Shown here one piece after another: positions 27,081 through 36,966 of a DNA stretch of 64,000 bases (positions are counted from its first letter, which is position 1; each line of letters starts with the position of its first letter). The position numbers were made by a program, and so were the translations under genes. The DNA lies in contig JADFDO010000003.1 of assembly GCA_018262855.1 (NCBI GenBank), positions 62,001-126,000 on the forward strand, read 5' to 3'. The DNA is from Methanolinea sp. (lineage in GTDB: Archaea; Halobacteriota; Methanomicrobia; Methanomicrobiales; Methanospirillaceae). The notes under the pieces are model-generated. The model ran no database searches. It was not told the DNA's origin and saw only the letters and a program-made list of their open reading frames with translations.

Positions 27081-27713
27081 ATGCATGCCGTCTTTCCGTT
27101 TAGAGCATTCCTCTTCATCCTGATCATCGCCCTCATTGCAGCTTATGCTTCTGCGACAATTATACCCGGGCAGGTCCAGGTAAATCCTCAAAGTGTAAGC
27201 CTGATTAAAGGGACTCCGTTGAGTGTCTCAGAGGAACTACAGATTATCCCCTCCGGTTCCACGACCTTCGCAGAGACCCATACGCTCTCCCTTTCAACAG
27301 ATCTCACTGAGGCACGCTGGCAGGTTGTGGTCTATATCGATGGTGTCCAGGGTGCAGTCATCCCAAAAGAGGGAAGCCGCGTGTATGTGAATGGTTACCT
27401 CCTGTCATATCCAACGACAAGGGATGTAAGCGTTCAGATCCTCCTTGAGGGAACGGTACCTCCAACAACGGGAAGCCAGGAACTCATGATACTTCGCTTT
27501 GCGGAGCTGAATTCCCAGGGAAAGATTATCAGCGAATCTGAAAACAAGGTAAAAATCGCAGGCCCGGATACAGATACCCCTTCTCCAGCCCGGGCAGAGA
27601 TGGTTTCACCGATTGCCACATCTGCGGGGAAAGTGCCGTTGTCATGTATCCCTGTTCTTGGAGCCTTCATCTTCATTTTTTCCTGGTTCTGCCTCTATAA
27701 AAAAAAATTTTAG
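27081..27713 (+). CDS. Hypothetical secreted, membrane-anchored protein
   Basis: 210 residues: signal peptide (about 1-25), a beta-rich outside domain (with ARWQVVVYIDGVQGAVIP and SQELMILRFAELNSQGKI), a short Pro/Thr-rich linker and a C-terminal helix followed by KKKF. I do not recognise a named domain; the plan is that of methanogen envelope proteins with one Ig-like module. It stands alone and is convergent with the aminotransferase gene. Confidence 0.65.
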   Translation: MHAVFPFRAFLFILIIALIAAYASATIIPGQVQVNPQSVSLIKGTPLSVSEELQIIPSGSTTFAETHTLSLSTDLTEARWQVVVYIDGVQGAVIPKEGSRVYVNGYLLSYPTTRDVSVQILLEGTVPPTTGSQELMILRFAELNSQGKIISESENKVKIAGPDTDTPSPARAEMVSPIATSAGKVPLSCIPVLGAFIFIFSWFCLYKKKF

Positions 27714-27715
27714 CC

Positions 27716-27721
27716 TTTTTT
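27716..27721 (+). terminator. T-tract after the secreted-protein gene
   Basis: Six T directly after the stop codon, a plausible archaeal transcription end. Confidence 0.35.
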
Positions 27722-27777
27722 GGGAACCGGTGATTTACACTGGTATAAGGGAGGGCATCCCTTGCAAAATAGCTCCT

Positions 27778-28980
27778 TCAGCCTGCACCAATATCTTCAT
27801 GCAGAACACCGGCAAGACGGGTTATCCCGGTCTCGATCTTCTCTGCATCAGAATTGGAAAAGTTCAGCCTGATCCCGTGATCCCCTCCTCCATCGGTGTA
27901 GAACGGGGTCCCGGGAAGGATTGCCACATTCTTTTCAAGCGCACGCTTCCAGACTTCCATTGCAGAGCACCCCTCAGGAAGTGTAAGCCATATGAACATC
28001 CCTCCATCCGGCCGTGTGTACGAGACCTCCTCCGGAAAGAGGTCGTCCATGAGTCGAAGCATGAGGTTGCACTGGGTCCTGTATGCGCTGTTGATGCGGG
28101 ATATGTGACTGTCGATATCATTCTCGACGAGATACCGGTATAATATTCTCTGGGACAGGATATTTGAATGAAGGTCAGATGCCTGTTTGGCTGTGATCGC
28201 CTGGTCTATGATCTCCTTTCGGGCACAAAGCCAGCCGAGCCTCATTCCCGGGGCAACGATCTTTGAGAAGGAGCCGAGCAACGCCACATTTTCCCAAGGA
28301 AGCAAAGTCCCGAAAGATGGCTGCTTCTCTGATGTGAAACGGATCTCCCCGTAGGCATCATCCTCGATGAGAAGCGTCCCGGTGTCTTCAAGTATTCCAG
28401 CAAGTTCCTGCCGGCAACCTGTGGAATAGGTGACGCCAGAGGGATTCTGGGAGTTGGGAATGCAGTATGAGAAGACGGGCCTGGTCCTTTTGAGTGTCTC
28501 GGAAAATTCAGCAATATCAGGCCCCTCATCATCGAGCCTGACAGCATGGAATTCGGGCATGTATTGCGAAAAAGCCTGGATGGCACCAAGGTACCCTGGT
28601 GCTTCGATCACGACAGGGTCACCCTCGTTGATGAATATCCTTCCCAGTATGTCAAGTGTCTGTTGCGATCCGTGGGTAACGAGGATATCTTCCGGATTGA
28701 CTGAAAGTCCAAACCTTATCCTGTACCTCTCCGCGATCCATTCCCGGAGCGGAAGGTACCCTTCTGATGTGGCATACTGGAGCGCAGCACAGCCATCCTC
28801 GGAAAGTACATGTTCTGCAGCCCTTGCCACCCCTGCAGTATCAAGAAAGGCAGGGCTGGGGAGCCCCCCCGCAAACGAGATGATATCCGGTCGCTCGGTG
28901 ACTTTGAGGATCTCCCTGATCATGGATCTTGGTGTCGATAAAATCCTCCGGGAGAACCGGTATGGAAGGCAGGACGACAT
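27778..28980 (-). CDS. PLP-dependent aminotransferase, 2-aminoadipate/MocR-like class I
   Basis: 400 residues. IISFAGGLPSPAFL near the N-terminus, CIPNSQNPSG, LIEDDAYGEIRF and the PLP lysine in LGSFSKIVAPGMRLGW place it with the LysN/2-aminoadipate and aromatic transaminases of fold type I; the DNA-binding part of MocR regulators is absent. Natural substrates may be aromatic, branched or aminoadipate-like; the sequence does not decide. No metabolic neighbours. Confidence 0.85.
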   Translation of the reverse strand: MSSCLPYRFSRRILSTPRSMIREILKVTERPDIISFAGGLPSPAFLDTAGVARAAEHVLSEDGCAALQYATSEGYLPLREWIAERYRIRFGLSVNPEDILVTHGSQQTLDILGRIFINEGDPVVIEAPGYLGAIQAFSQYMPEFHAVRLDDEGPDIAEFSETLKRTRPVFSYCIPNSQNPSGVTYSTGCRQELAGILEDTGTLLIEDDAYGEIRFTSEKQPSFGTLLPWENVALLGSFSKIVAPGMRLGWLCARKEIIDQAITAKQASDLHSNILSQRILYRYLVENDIDSHISRINSAYRTQCNLMLRLMDDLFPEEVSYTRPDGGMFIWLTLPEGCSAMEVWKRALEKNVAILPGTPFYTDGGGDHGIRLNFSNSDAEKIETGITRLAGVLHEDIGAG

Positions 28981-29495
28981 TCATGAGCCTCGTATGAATC
29001 AATATTGTAGTCGTCGTTTGGATATGAATCTATCATGATTGATCAGTACCAATGGCAGCCCAATTCCGTGATTTTGCCTGCTTTTCATCAGGAACATTCA
29101 CCGGAATTATACTCCTGATGCTCCGGGCTGCCTGCCTGTGTGAGTGTGTGCTCTCATTGAATTATACTGGCATTCATGCCGGCTGAATCGCGCAGGTCCC
29201 ACAAATACCCGTCCCCATTTTCAGGTCAACAGGATACATGCGATCCTATGGGATCATCTTGTATTTCAGAAAGGTGTGCATTTCTTGTGACCCGTGCACA
29301 AAAAAACCAAGAAGATTTAAGCAATTGGTATAACGCTGTGGTTATTCCGGATTTTTGGTTGTTTCGTAATCGATATTGTATCCTTCGTTAAAGTGTGAAA
29401 AACGCTTTCTTGATATATGGTTTTGGTTAACTTTCAGATCTGTAATATCACACCAATCTGATTGCATCTGATATTACATTCTGGAAGGTATGACC
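28981..29495. other. Intergenic region upstream of modA
   Basis: About 515 bases with no convincing gene or RNA. It holds promoters for both flanking genes, a small inverted repeat (GATCC-TATG-GGATC, about 29242-29255) and the long inverted repeat 29441-29478 just before modA. Confidence 0.5.
29441..29478 (+). promoter_or_regulatory. 10-bp inverted repeat upstream of modA
   Basis: TGTAATATCA and TGATATTACA are perfect inverted copies separated by 18 bases, ending five bases before the ribosome-binding site GGAAGG. It could be a two-site operator for a molybdate or tungstate sensor or a leader hairpin that hides the ribosome site. Confidence 0.5.
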
Positions 29496-30278
29496 ATGGA
29501 TAAAATGCATCGATTCTACTGCATAGTGTTATTCGTCCTGCTGATTGCAGGGATGGTATTCATTACAGGCTGCACCACGAGCCAGGCACCCGCTGAAAAG
29601 CCGAACCTGAACCTCTACGTCGCTGCCGGGATGAAAAAGCCGATGGACGTGATCGTTGACAAATACAAGGCTGGATCCACTGGAAACGTAACTCCCAACT
29701 ACGGGCCTTCCGGCGGCCTCTATACCCAGATAACTCTGGGACAGCCCTGTGATCTCTATTACTCGGCCGACTGGATGTATATCGAAAAACTCCAGAACGA
29801 GGGCAGGACTTCCGAGGTCCACAAGTTCCTGAAGGACTACATCGTGATGGTGGTCTCAAAGACCGGGAAATCCAAGGGAATATCCTCGCCATCTGACCTC
29901 ACCAGCAAGGATGTTGTGGTATCAGTTGCCGATCCTGCTGCACCCGTCGGAGCGTATGCAGAGAACGCGCTCAAAAGCCTTGGGCTCTGGGACCAGCTCA
30001 CTACAATGGGCAACATCAAGACAAGGCCCAGTACAGTCAACCAGCTTGCCCTCATGGTCCAGAACGACGAAGTCGATGCGGGATTCGTGTACAGCAGCAC
30101 AGCGAACCTCTATGGCCTTGACGTGGTAGATAAATTCAGCCACGACCAGACAGGAGAGATAGTGTTCGGAGCAGCCGTCATCAAGGGTGGAAACGAAGCA
30201 GCCGCAAAGGACTTCCTGGCCTTCTCTTTACAGAACGCCGGTGAGTTCACCGCGTACGGTTGGGAACCGTATGCGTAA
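29496..30278 (+). CDS. modA: Molybdate/tungstate ABC transporter substrate-binding lipoprotein
   Basis: 260 residues: signal peptide with lipobox ITGC, then a periplasmic-binding fold with LYVAAGMKKPMDVI, YGPSGGLYTQI (oxyanion loop) and PAAPVGAYAENAL, the ModA pattern. The first ATG in frame is at 29490, but the GGAAGG at 29483-29488 is one base from it and seven bases from the ATG at 29496, so the latter is chosen. It binds molybdate or tungstate for formylmethanofuran and formate dehydrogenases. Overlaps modB by eight bases. Confidence 0.9.
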   Translation: MDKMHRFYCIVLFVLLIAGMVFITGCTTSQAPAEKPNLNLYVAAGMKKPMDVIVDKYKAGSTGNVTPNYGPSGGLYTQITLGQPCDLYYSADWMYIEKLQNEGRTSEVHKFLKDYIVMVVSKTGKSKGISSPSDLTSKDVVVSVADPAAPVGAYAENALKSLGLWDQLTTMGNIKTRPSTVNQLALMVQNDEVDAGFVYSSTANLYGLDVVDKFSHDQTGEIVFGAAVIKGGNEAAAKDFLAFSLQNAGEFTAYGWEPYA

Positions 30279-31059
30279 GGTCAGTACCTGGGAACTGCTC
30301 TTCGTTCCCCTCTTTTTCCTCCTGATTGTCTACCCAATTGCGGCGATCGTGGGGAATGTAACCGTTGAGGGGATGGAGAGGACGTTTGCCGATCCCATCT
30401 TCTGGGATGCAGTGAAAAACACCCTGATCACGGCATTCTTTGCCGCACTTCTCGGCGTTCTGCTGGCGCTTGGTTTCGGGTATTTCTACATATTTCATCC
30501 GGGAACCCTGGTGTACAAGATTGCAGACTTCATGAACGATTTTCCCATTGCCCTCCCGCATACGGTTGCAGGCCTCGCGCTCCTCCTTGCATTCGGGAGG
30601 AAGATGTTCTGGTTCGCCGGGCCCACAGGCCTTGCATTCACCCTGCTCGCCGTCGCGCTTGCCATGTTCTTCGTCTCGTATCCCCTTGCAGCACGGACAA
30701 TAGCTGCAAGTGCCGACGAGATAGATATGGACCTGATCGCAGTGGCACGCACACTCGGCGATTCGCCGGCAAATGCATATCGTCGTGTGGTGATTCCGGT
30801 CCTCGGTGAAGCCATATTCTCCGCGTACGTGCTCAGCTTCGCCCGTTCGCTCTCAGAGTTTGCCGCAGTGATCATGTTTGGGGGAAATGTTCCCGGAATG
30901 ACCCAGGTTCTCGCCAGTTATGTCTTTTCCAAGGTGGAAGAGGGCGAAATTGGCATGGCGGTGACCGCCAGCGCGTTCTGTATTCTCCTCTCGCTGCTCC
31001 TGGTATTGACACTCAGATTAAGAGGTAAGTATTATGCTCGAAATAAGGGATGTATATAA
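30271..31059 (+). CDS. modB: Molybdate/tungstate ABC transporter permease
   Basis: 262 residues with about six helices. The ATPase-contact loop (AARTLGDSPANAYRRVVIPV) is the EAA motif of ModB/CysT-type permeases. The frame is open upstream within modA, but the ATG at 30271, which overlaps the modA stop codon region, starts the conserved protein. It ends 26 bases into modC. Confidence 0.92.
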   Translation: MRKVSTWELLFVPLFFLLIVYPIAAIVGNVTVEGMERTFADPIFWDAVKNTLITAFFAALLGVLLALGFGYFYIFHPGTLVYKIADFMNDFPIALPHTVAGLALLLAFGRKMFWFAGPTGLAFTLLAVALAMFFVSYPLAARTIAASADEIDMDLIAVARTLGDSPANAYRRVVIPVLGEAIFSAYVLSFARSLSEFAAVIMFGGNVPGMTQVLASYVFSKVEEGEIGMAVTASAFCILLSLLLVLTLRLRGKYYARNKGCI

Positions 31060-31720
31060 GTCTTTTGGGAAGCAGAAAGTGCTTAATGGGGTTTCCCTGA
31101 AGGTGTCTCCCGGGGAACTGCAGGTTTTGATTGGTCTGAATGGGAGTGGAAAGACCACACTCCTCAAGATACTGACAGGACTCCTCGAGCCGGACAAGGG
31201 AAAAGTGCAGATCGGGGGAAGGGATGTGACACAACTCCCTCCCGAGGAGCGGTATATCGGGTATGTTCCCCAGCACACGGCATTATTCTCCCACCTTACC
31301 GTGAAGGAAAATATCCTCTACTCCCTCCATCATGGGAGAGGTTCGGAGGAGACCTTCCACCATATGGTGGATCTCCTGGCTCTGGAACCCTATCTCGGGA
31401 GGAAACCTGGTGAACTTTCAGGAGGATACCGAAGCCGTGTGGCCCTTGCAAGAGCACTCACCTCCACACCAAAAGCAATGCTTCTTGATGAGCCGATCAC
31501 TGAGGTCGACCGTGCCAAGAAAGAGCATATTCTTCCCCTCTTCAGGAGTGTGCTGGTGGAGATGAACATCCCCGTCCTCTACATCACCCATGATCCGTGG
31601 GAAGCGGAACAAATTGGGACGTCTTTTTCCATCATGAAAGATGGAAATGTGACCAGAATAAACTCGCCTGCAGAAGCTTTTGCCATCGTGAGAGAGCAGG
31701 CTCTCTGTGATGGGGAATAA
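31034..31720 (+). CDS. modC: Molybdate/tungstate ABC transporter ATPase
   Basis: 228 residues with Walker A GLNGSGKTT, signature LSGGYRSRVALARAL (Tyr where Gln is common), Walker B AMLLDEPITEVD and switch His in YITHD. It lacks the C-terminal regulatory MOP domain of ModC from enterobacteria, as usual for short archaeal WtpC/TupC types. Strong overlap with modB indicates translational coupling. Confidence 0.92.
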   Translation: MLEIRDVYKSFGKQKVLNGVSLKVSPGELQVLIGLNGSGKTTLLKILTGLLEPDKGKVQIGGRDVTQLPPEERYIGYVPQHTALFSHLTVKENILYSLHHGRGSEETFHHMVDLLALEPYLGRKPGELSGGYRSRVALARALTSTPKAMLLDEPITEVDRAKKEHILPLFRSVLVEMNIPVLYITHDPWEAEQIGTSFSIMKDGNVTRINSPAEAFAIVREQALCDGE

Positions 31721-31912
31721 GAGAGAACGAATAGTGAAAACCTGAATTCACTTTTTTCCTTTTTCCCTGAAATACGTTCATCCTGTGCACCACCATTGAT
31801 AGCATTCCATCTGAAACACCCTCCTGCCCGTTCACCTGAAATGTAATCATGACAGGAATTATCAGGCGGGTTTCCCGCGGCATTTATCTCTCGCTGTTCG
31901 TATTGATTCATC

Positions 31913-32656
31913 ATGCATGATACCGGCCGAACATTCATGGAGATGACCCGGTACGAGCACATCTCCACGTCAGACCAGTACAGGGGGCTTCCTCCACCTT
32001 GCCTTGAGAAACCCGTCCCAGGAGACGGGCTGTACATCACCCTTCCCGCTCCTGACACCATTGATGTTCCTCCGCTTGACGTAAGGTCAGCGATAGAGAA
32101 CCGGAGATCGCTTCGGCATTACTCCCGTGATCCTCTCACACTTGAGGAACTCGCGTATCTCCTCTGGTGCACCCAGGGGATAGTCCAGGTCCAGGACCCT
32201 TATTTCACCCTCAGGAATGTTCCTTCAGCGGGAGGCCGCCATTCTTTCGAGACCTATCTCCTGATCAACAGGGTACATGGAGTGAAACCCGGCCTCTACC
32301 GGTATCTCGCATTCTCCCACCGCTTACTTGAGGTAGATACAAGATTTGGGATCGTCGACAGGGTAATGGCGGCATGTCTTGGGCAGGCATTTGTAAGGAA
32401 TTCTGCAGTCACATTCCTCTGGAGCTGTGTCATATACCGCATGTCCTGGCGTTATGCTGAAAGGGCGTGGCGGCTGGTCCATCTCGATGCCGGGCATGCA
32501 GCACAGAACCTCTATCTTGCTGCAGAACAGAGTGGATGCGGTGCATGCGCTATCGGGGCATTTGATGACAAGCAAATGGCGGACCTGCTCGGTATAGATG
32601 GGATCGATGAGTTTGTCATCTACTGCACTACGGTCGGAAAAAAGCCTGGGGGTTGA
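31913..32656 (+). CDS. SagB-type nitroreductase/dehydrogenase
   Basis: 247 residues. IENRRSLRHYSRDPLTLEELAYLLW and SAGGRHSFETYL are the FMN-binding blocks of the SagB/ThcOx branch of the nitroreductase family, and HLDAGHAAQNLYLAAEQ is the dimer helix. Known SagB proteins oxidise azolines in peptide maturation, but here there is no cyclodehydratase or precursor peptide nearby, and stand-alone archaeal members are of unknown use. A second ATG nine codons in (MEMTRYEHI) is an alternative start. Convergent with trpA. Confidence 0.82.
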   Translation: MHDTGRTFMEMTRYEHISTSDQYRGLPPPCLEKPVPGDGLYITLPAPDTIDVPPLDVRSAIENRRSLRHYSRDPLTLEELAYLLWCTQGIVQVQDPYFTLRNVPSAGGRHSFETYLLINRVHGVKPGLYRYLAFSHRLLEVDTRFGIVDRVMAACLGQAFVRNSAVTFLWSCVIYRMSWRYAERAWRLVHLDAGHAAQNLYLAAEQSGCGACAIGAFDDKQMADLLGIDGIDEFVIYCTTVGKKPGG

Positions 32657-32660
32657 GAAG

Positions 32661-33461
32661 TCATCCGAGCGATGCTACAAGGTCACGGACCTTCCGTCCC
32701 ACAGCATCCCTCATCTTCTCTGGCTGGCCGACCTGATCATGGATCTCATTCACAATGGCTGATCCTATAATCACCCCGTCAACTCCGGTCCGGGAATATG
32801 CCCTCACCTGTTCCTGGGAACCTATCCCGAATCCCGGAACAAGAGGGAACGAGCTGACTTTTTTCACCCTCCCTATACATTCAATGGTCGCGGGATCGAT
32901 CTCTCCCCTTACCCCGGTAACACCCAGCGCTGCAACAAGATACAGGAAACCTCCCCCCCTGGATACTATCCTTAGAAGACGTTCCTCAGAGGTTGTCTGG
33001 CTGATGAAGAGGATCGGATCGATCCCTGCATCACATGCTGCCCTGCAGAACGGATCGGCCTCCTCAACAGGCACATCTGCAAGGGCCACACCATCAACAC
33101 CTGCCTGAGCTGCCTCTCGATAAAATGCAGTGATCCCTCGCTGCATGACTACATTGGCATAGGTCAGGATCAGAATGGGGGTCTCTGATATCTCCCGGAA
33201 ATCACGGATAAGGGAAAACAGGGCATCAGTATTCATACCGGACATGAGAGCCCGCCGGATGGCCTCCTGCATGACAGGGCCATCGGCAACCGGATCCGAG
33301 AAGGGCATCACGAGCTCGATGATGTTCGCACCTGCAGTGTCGATCTCACGTAAGAGTGCGAGCGAATCATGGTACCCTGGATCGCCGGCGACCAGGCAGG
33401 CAATCAGAAGCGGGCGGGTTCGACGTGCAAAAGCCTTTCCGATACGTGTAGTCACACGCAC
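32661..33461 (-). CDS. trpA: Tryptophan synthase alpha chain
   Basis: 266 residues. It splits indole-3-glycerol phosphate to indole. The catalytic pair Glu49 and Asp60 lies in [16 protein letters not shown] at the very positions of the Salmonella enzyme. Last gene of trpEGDCFBA, overlapping trpB by ten bases. Confidence 0.96.
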   Translation of the reverse strand: MRVTTRIGKAFARRTRPLLIACLVAGDPGYHDSLALLREIDTAGANIIELVMPFSDPVADGPVMQEAIRRALMSGMNTDALFSLIRDFREISETPILILTYANVVMQRGITAFYREAAQAGVDGVALADVPVEEADPFCRAACDAGIDPILFISQTTSEERLLRIVSRGGGFLYLVAALGVTGVRGEIDPATIECIGRVKKVSSFPLVPGFGIGSQEQVRAYSRTGVDGVIIGSAIVNEIHDQVGQPEKMRDAVGRKVRDLVASLG

Positions 33462-34624
33462 ACCCCTGTGACTGCGGCCACATGGGCAACGTCCTTATCC
33501 CCGCGGCCCGAAAGGTTGATGATCAGAATATCATCCTTCTCCATCTCACCTGCAATATTCCTGGCCAGGGAAACCGCATGCGCAGACTCAAGTGCAGGGA
33601 TTATTCCTTCGGTTTTCGACAGGTAAAGGAATGAATCGATCGCCTCCCGATCGGTGACCGGCCTGTATGTCACCCTCATGCTGTCCTTGAGATAGCTGTG
33701 TTCCGGGCCTACACCCGGATAATCGAGACCCGCCGAGACACTGTGGGACTCGAGGATCTGGCCAAATGCATCCTGGAGCAGGTACGAATAAGTCCCATGA
33801 AGTACCCCGGGTCTTCCTCCGCAGAGGGTCGCCCCGTGTCTTCCATCAAGTCCTTCGCCTCCCGCTTCGGCCCCAAATAACGCTGTGCTGTCTGACAGGA
33901 ACGGTGTAAACATCCCAATTGCATTTGATCCCCCGCCTACACATGCAACAATTGCATCGGGGAGCCTTCCTTCTCTCGCCAGTATCTGTGACCGGGTCTC
34001 CTTCCCGATCACCGTCTGGAAATCCCTGACCATCGTGGGGAACGGGTGAGGTCCCACGACTGACCCGATCAGGTAATGGGTATCGCGGACATTGGCCACC
34101 CAGTCGCGGAGCGCCTCATTGATTGCGTCCTTGAGGGTCCGGGAACCTGATGTTACCGGGACGACTGTCGCGCCGAGCATCTTCATCCTGATTACGTTGA
34201 GGGCCTGCCGGGAGATGTCCTCCTCTCCCATGTAAACCTCAACCCTCATCCCGAGTGCAGCCCCAGCAATCGCGGTCGCAACACCATGCTGGCCTGCACC
34301 GGTCTCTGCAATGAGCCGGGATTTCCCCATACATTTTGCGAGGAGTGCCTGCCCCAGGGCGTTGTTCAGCTTGTGCGCCCCGGAATGGAGGAGGTCTTCC
34401 CTTTTCAGGTATATCCTGCACCCCAGGTCACGGGACATGTTCCTGCAAAATGTCAGGGGTGTCCTTCTCCCGGCAAACTCATGCAGGTAATAGTCTATCT
34501 CCTCCCTGAATTCCTTACCTGGAACAATGGTCCTGAAACCGGATTCAAGCTCCTCGAGTGCAGCCATGAGCGTCTCGGGAACAAAACATCCTCCATATAC
34601 CCCAAACCGGGTTGATTCAATCAT
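33452..34624 (-). CDS. trpB: Tryptophan synthase beta chain
   Basis: 390 residues. It joins indole and serine with PLP bound to Lys85 in [22 protein letters not shown] is the phosphate loop. The ATG at 34624 (MIESTRFG) overlaps the trpF stop (TATGATTGA), so the more distal start in the open frame is not used. This is the TrpB1 type that pairs with trpA; a TrpB2 is encoded at 44491-45855. Confidence 0.96.
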   Translation of the reverse strand: MIESTRFGVYGGCFVPETLMAALEELESGFRTIVPGKEFREEIDYYLHEFAGRRTPLTFCRNMSRDLGCRIYLKREDLLHSGAHKLNNALGQALLAKCMGKSRLIAETGAGQHGVATAIAGAALGMRVEVYMGEEDISRQALNVIRMKMLGATVVPVTSGSRTLKDAINEALRDWVANVRDTHYLIGSVVGPHPFPTMVRDFQTVIGKETRSQILAREGRLPDAIVACVGGGSNAIGMFTPFLSDSTALFGAEAGGEGLDGRHGATLCGGRPGVLHGTYSYLLQDAFGQILESHSVSAGLDYPGVGPEHSYLKDSMRVTYRPVTDREAIDSFLYLSKTEGIIPALESAHAVSLARNIAGEMEKDDILIINLSGRGDKDVAHVAAVTGVCV

Positions 34625-35198
34625 AAGTCGCACCTTTCGCATTTTTTATAAAATCCCTGACTTTCTGTTCGTTCTTTACACCAGGAGAATCCTCAACCCC
34701 TGTTGCCACATCCACGCAGGCAGGATGAACTATCCGGATCGCTTCCGCCACATTTCCAGGGTGCAGGCCCCCGGCAAGGATGACCGGGATCTTACTGTGC
34801 TTTACCAGGTATGAGGCAAAATCGGCATCATACACCAGTCCCCTGCCGGCGCTGCCATCAACGATGAGGGCATCTGCCCTAGCGGGAATTGGCTGACCCG
34901 GGGCTGCCACTCGTATCAGCCTGGCCGGGAGATCGTCCGGCAGTTCACAGGGTATGGAGAGTTGAATCACGTCTGGATGGAGGTCGAGCATGATCTCGAT
35001 ATCTTCCAGCGATGTGGTATGGGACACACACACCCTGGTCAGGAAGGGGCCCGGAGCGGCTAAGATCTCTTCTGCCCTCTCCACACTCACCGATCTTGGG
35101 GATTCCGAGCACATGACTATACCAATTGCATCGGCACCCGCTTCATCGGCCAGGACTGCATCAGTTGGCCGCGTGATGCCACAAATCTTTACGCGGAT
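34617..35198 (-). CDS. trpF: Phosphoribosylanthranilate isomerase, apparent ATC start
   Basis: About 193 residues if started at the ATC at 35198, giving MRVKICGIT with the catalytic Cys6; later IVDGSAG holds the catalytic Asp, and [12 protein letters not shown] the phosphate loop. The first ATG in the frame (35114) would cut off the whole first strand including the catalytic Cys. Between the upstream stop and 35114 there is no ATG, GTG or TTG in frame. A perfect GGAGGG (35205-35210) stands six bases before the ATC, ideal spacing; an ATT at 35204 is too close to it. Overlaps trpC by ten bases. Confidence 0.85.
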   Translation of the reverse strand: MRVKICGITRPTDAVLADEAGADAIGIVMCSESPRSVSVERAEEILAAPGPFLTRVCVSHTTSLEDIEIMLDLHPDVIQLSIPCELPDDLPARLIRVAAPGQPIPARADALIVDGSAGRGLVYDADFASYLVKHSKIPVILAGGLHPGNVAEAIRIVHPACVDVATGVEDSPGVKNEQKVRDFIKNAKGATYD

Positions 35199-35950
35199 AC
35201 AAATCCCTCCAGCCTTTTTGCGGGATCTGGTGCGGACATAACCGCAGACCCAATGAGGAACCCGTCAACCATGTTCCGCATGCTCCTCACATCGTATGGC
35301 CATACGAATCCGCTTTCGGATACCACCTTGCATCCCGCCTCTCGGATGAACGGCGCAAGTCGCCTGGTTGTAGAGAGATCAACACTGAAATCCAGGAGGT
35401 TGCGGTTGTTGATGCCAACAATCCTTGTACCTGAATCAAGTGCTGCATGGACCTCACGCAGGGTATGAGTCTCGACGAATGGCTCGAGTGAATGCGCGAC
35501 TGCCAAATCCACGAAATCTGCAAGATGTTCTCCAAGAATACCGGCAATGAGAAGCACTGAATCTGCTCCCAGTTCCCGGGTCTCAGCTATCTGCCGCTCG
35601 TCTATGATAAAGTCCTTCCTGAGAATAGGGACCTCCACAAAAGGCCTGATTTCGGGGATCAGGGCTGAATTTCCGTGGAAAAAATCTGGTTCTGTGATGA
35701 CGGAGAGTGCAGAACACCCTGAAGATACCATCATTCGGGCAAGGCTCGCAGCGTCCCCCCCTGCCTTTATAACACCGCGTGACGGCGAGCCGAATTTTAT
35801 CTCCGATATAATGGCATTATGCCCTTCTTCCCTCTTCAGCACTTTATATAATCCGCTTCCTGCCATTGAGACGTGATCCAGGTCATGAGAGGGGGCAGGC
35901 ATTCCGGCAATCCTTGCTTTTGTCGCCGCGACGATCTCATCGAGTATCAT
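35189..35950 (-). CDS. trpC: Indole-3-glycerol-phosphate synthase
   Basis: 253 residues. EIKFGSPSRG, LRKDFIIDERQI, FVETHT and VGINNRNL are the active-site segments on successive strands of the barrel. ATGA overlap with trpD fixes the start. Its last codons carry the GGAGGG that appears to serve trpF. Confidence 0.96.
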   Translation of the reverse strand: MILDEIVAATKARIAGMPAPSHDLDHVSMAGSGLYKVLKREEGHNAIISEIKFGSPSRGVIKAGGDAASLARMMVSSGCSALSVITEPDFFHGNSALIPEIRPFVEVPILRKDFIIDERQIAETRELGADSVLLIAGILGEHLADFVDLAVAHSLEPFVETHTLREVHAALDSGTRIVGINNRNLLDFSVDLSTTRRLAPFIREAGCKVVSESGFVWPYDVRSMRNMVDGFLIGSAVMSAPDPAKRLEGFVSA

Positions 35951-36966
35951 GATATCACTCCCTGTGTCGCTTTGATAAGTTCGTTGAGCTTCTTGAGCGC
36001 TGCTCCGGACCCGATTGAGTCCCTTGCCCGCTCTATTCCTCCGGCTATATCTCCAGCACCGCGTCCTAGATAAATAGCCGCACCGGCGTTCATCACCACG
36101 ATGTCCTGAACAGGCCCTTCCTCACCTGCCAACAGCCGCATGAAGATTTCCGCATTCTTTTCCGGCCCCCCACCACGCAGAGCGCCAATCGAAGAGAGCG
36201 GGATACTGTAATCCTGAGGTGCTATTGAATATTCTTCGATAGCATCCCTTTTCAGCTCAGCGACCCGTGTTGGCCCTGTTGTGGTAATCTCATCCAGACC
36301 TCCTCCATTGACGACAAGAGCATGCTCAGTACCAAGATTTTTCAGGACTTCTGCGAGAAGACCTGTCAGTGATGGTGAATATACTCCCATAAGCCTTGAC
36401 GGTGCCCCGGCAGGGTTGAGCATTGGCCCGAGCATATTGAACACTGTATGAAATCCGAGATCTCTCCGGGTTCTTGCTGCGTACTTAAACGCAGGGTGGA
36501 AGACCGGGGCAAAGAGAAACCCAAGCCCTGTCTCTTCAACAATATGGCAGGCCGCTCCGGGGGGAATATCAACCCTCACTCCAAGGGCTTCGAGAACATC
36601 CGCAGAACCGCAGGAACTGCTCACGCGCCTGTTGCCATGCTTGACAACCGGAACACCCGCTCCCGCGGCAACAATTGCAGCAGCAGTACTAATGTTGAAG
36701 GTATGTGAGCGATCTCCACCGGTACCACAGGTATCAACAAGCCGTCCCTTAACCCTTGGTCTAATCGAGATGGAGTGCTGCTGCAGAACCTTCCCAAAAG
36801 ACGTAATCTCAGACGCCGCCTCACCCTTCATGCGCAATGCTGCCAGGAACGCGCCGATCTGGGCATCAGATGCCTGACCCGTGGCGATACATTCCATTGC
36901 ATGGCGGGCTTCAATATCCGAAAGAGAGAGGCCCCCGGTGAGCCTTTCGAGCGCCGCCTGCATCAT
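35947..36966 (-). CDS. trpD: Anthranilate phosphoribosyltransferase
   Basis: 339 residues. GTGGDRSHTFNIST binds the phosphoribosyl pyrophosphate, and KHGNRRVSSSCGSAD is the second conserved loop. It adds the ribose phosphate to anthranilate. The start overlaps the trpG stop (GCATGATG), with a second ATG directly after the first. Confidence 0.96.
   Translation of the reverse strand: MMQAALERLTGGLSLSDIEARHAMECIATGQASDAQIGAFLAALRMKGEAASEITSFGKVLQQHSISIRPRVKGRLVDTCGTGGDRSHTFNISTAAAIVAAGAGVPVVKHGNRRVSSSCGSADVLEALGVRVDIPPGAACHIVEETGLGFLFAPVFHPAFKYAARTRRDLGFHTVFNMLGPMLNPAGAPSRLMGVYSPSLTGLLAEVLKNLGTEHALVVNGGGLDEITTTGPTRVAELKRDAIEEYSIAPQDYSIPLSSIGALRGGGPEKNAEIFMRLLAGEEGPVQDIVVMNAGAAIYLGRGAGDIAGGIERARDSIGSGAALKKLNELIKATQGVIS

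Noticed and set aside
28981-29495. Search for a tRNA or structured RNA in the large gap before modA
   Set aside because: No cloverleaf, T-arm consensus or long conserved stem could be found; only short repeats near modA are supported.
31913-32656. SagB-like gene as part of a peptide-maturation cluster
   Set aside because: No cyclodehydratase, leader peptide or transporter is nearby; the neighbours are the Mo transporter and the trp operon.
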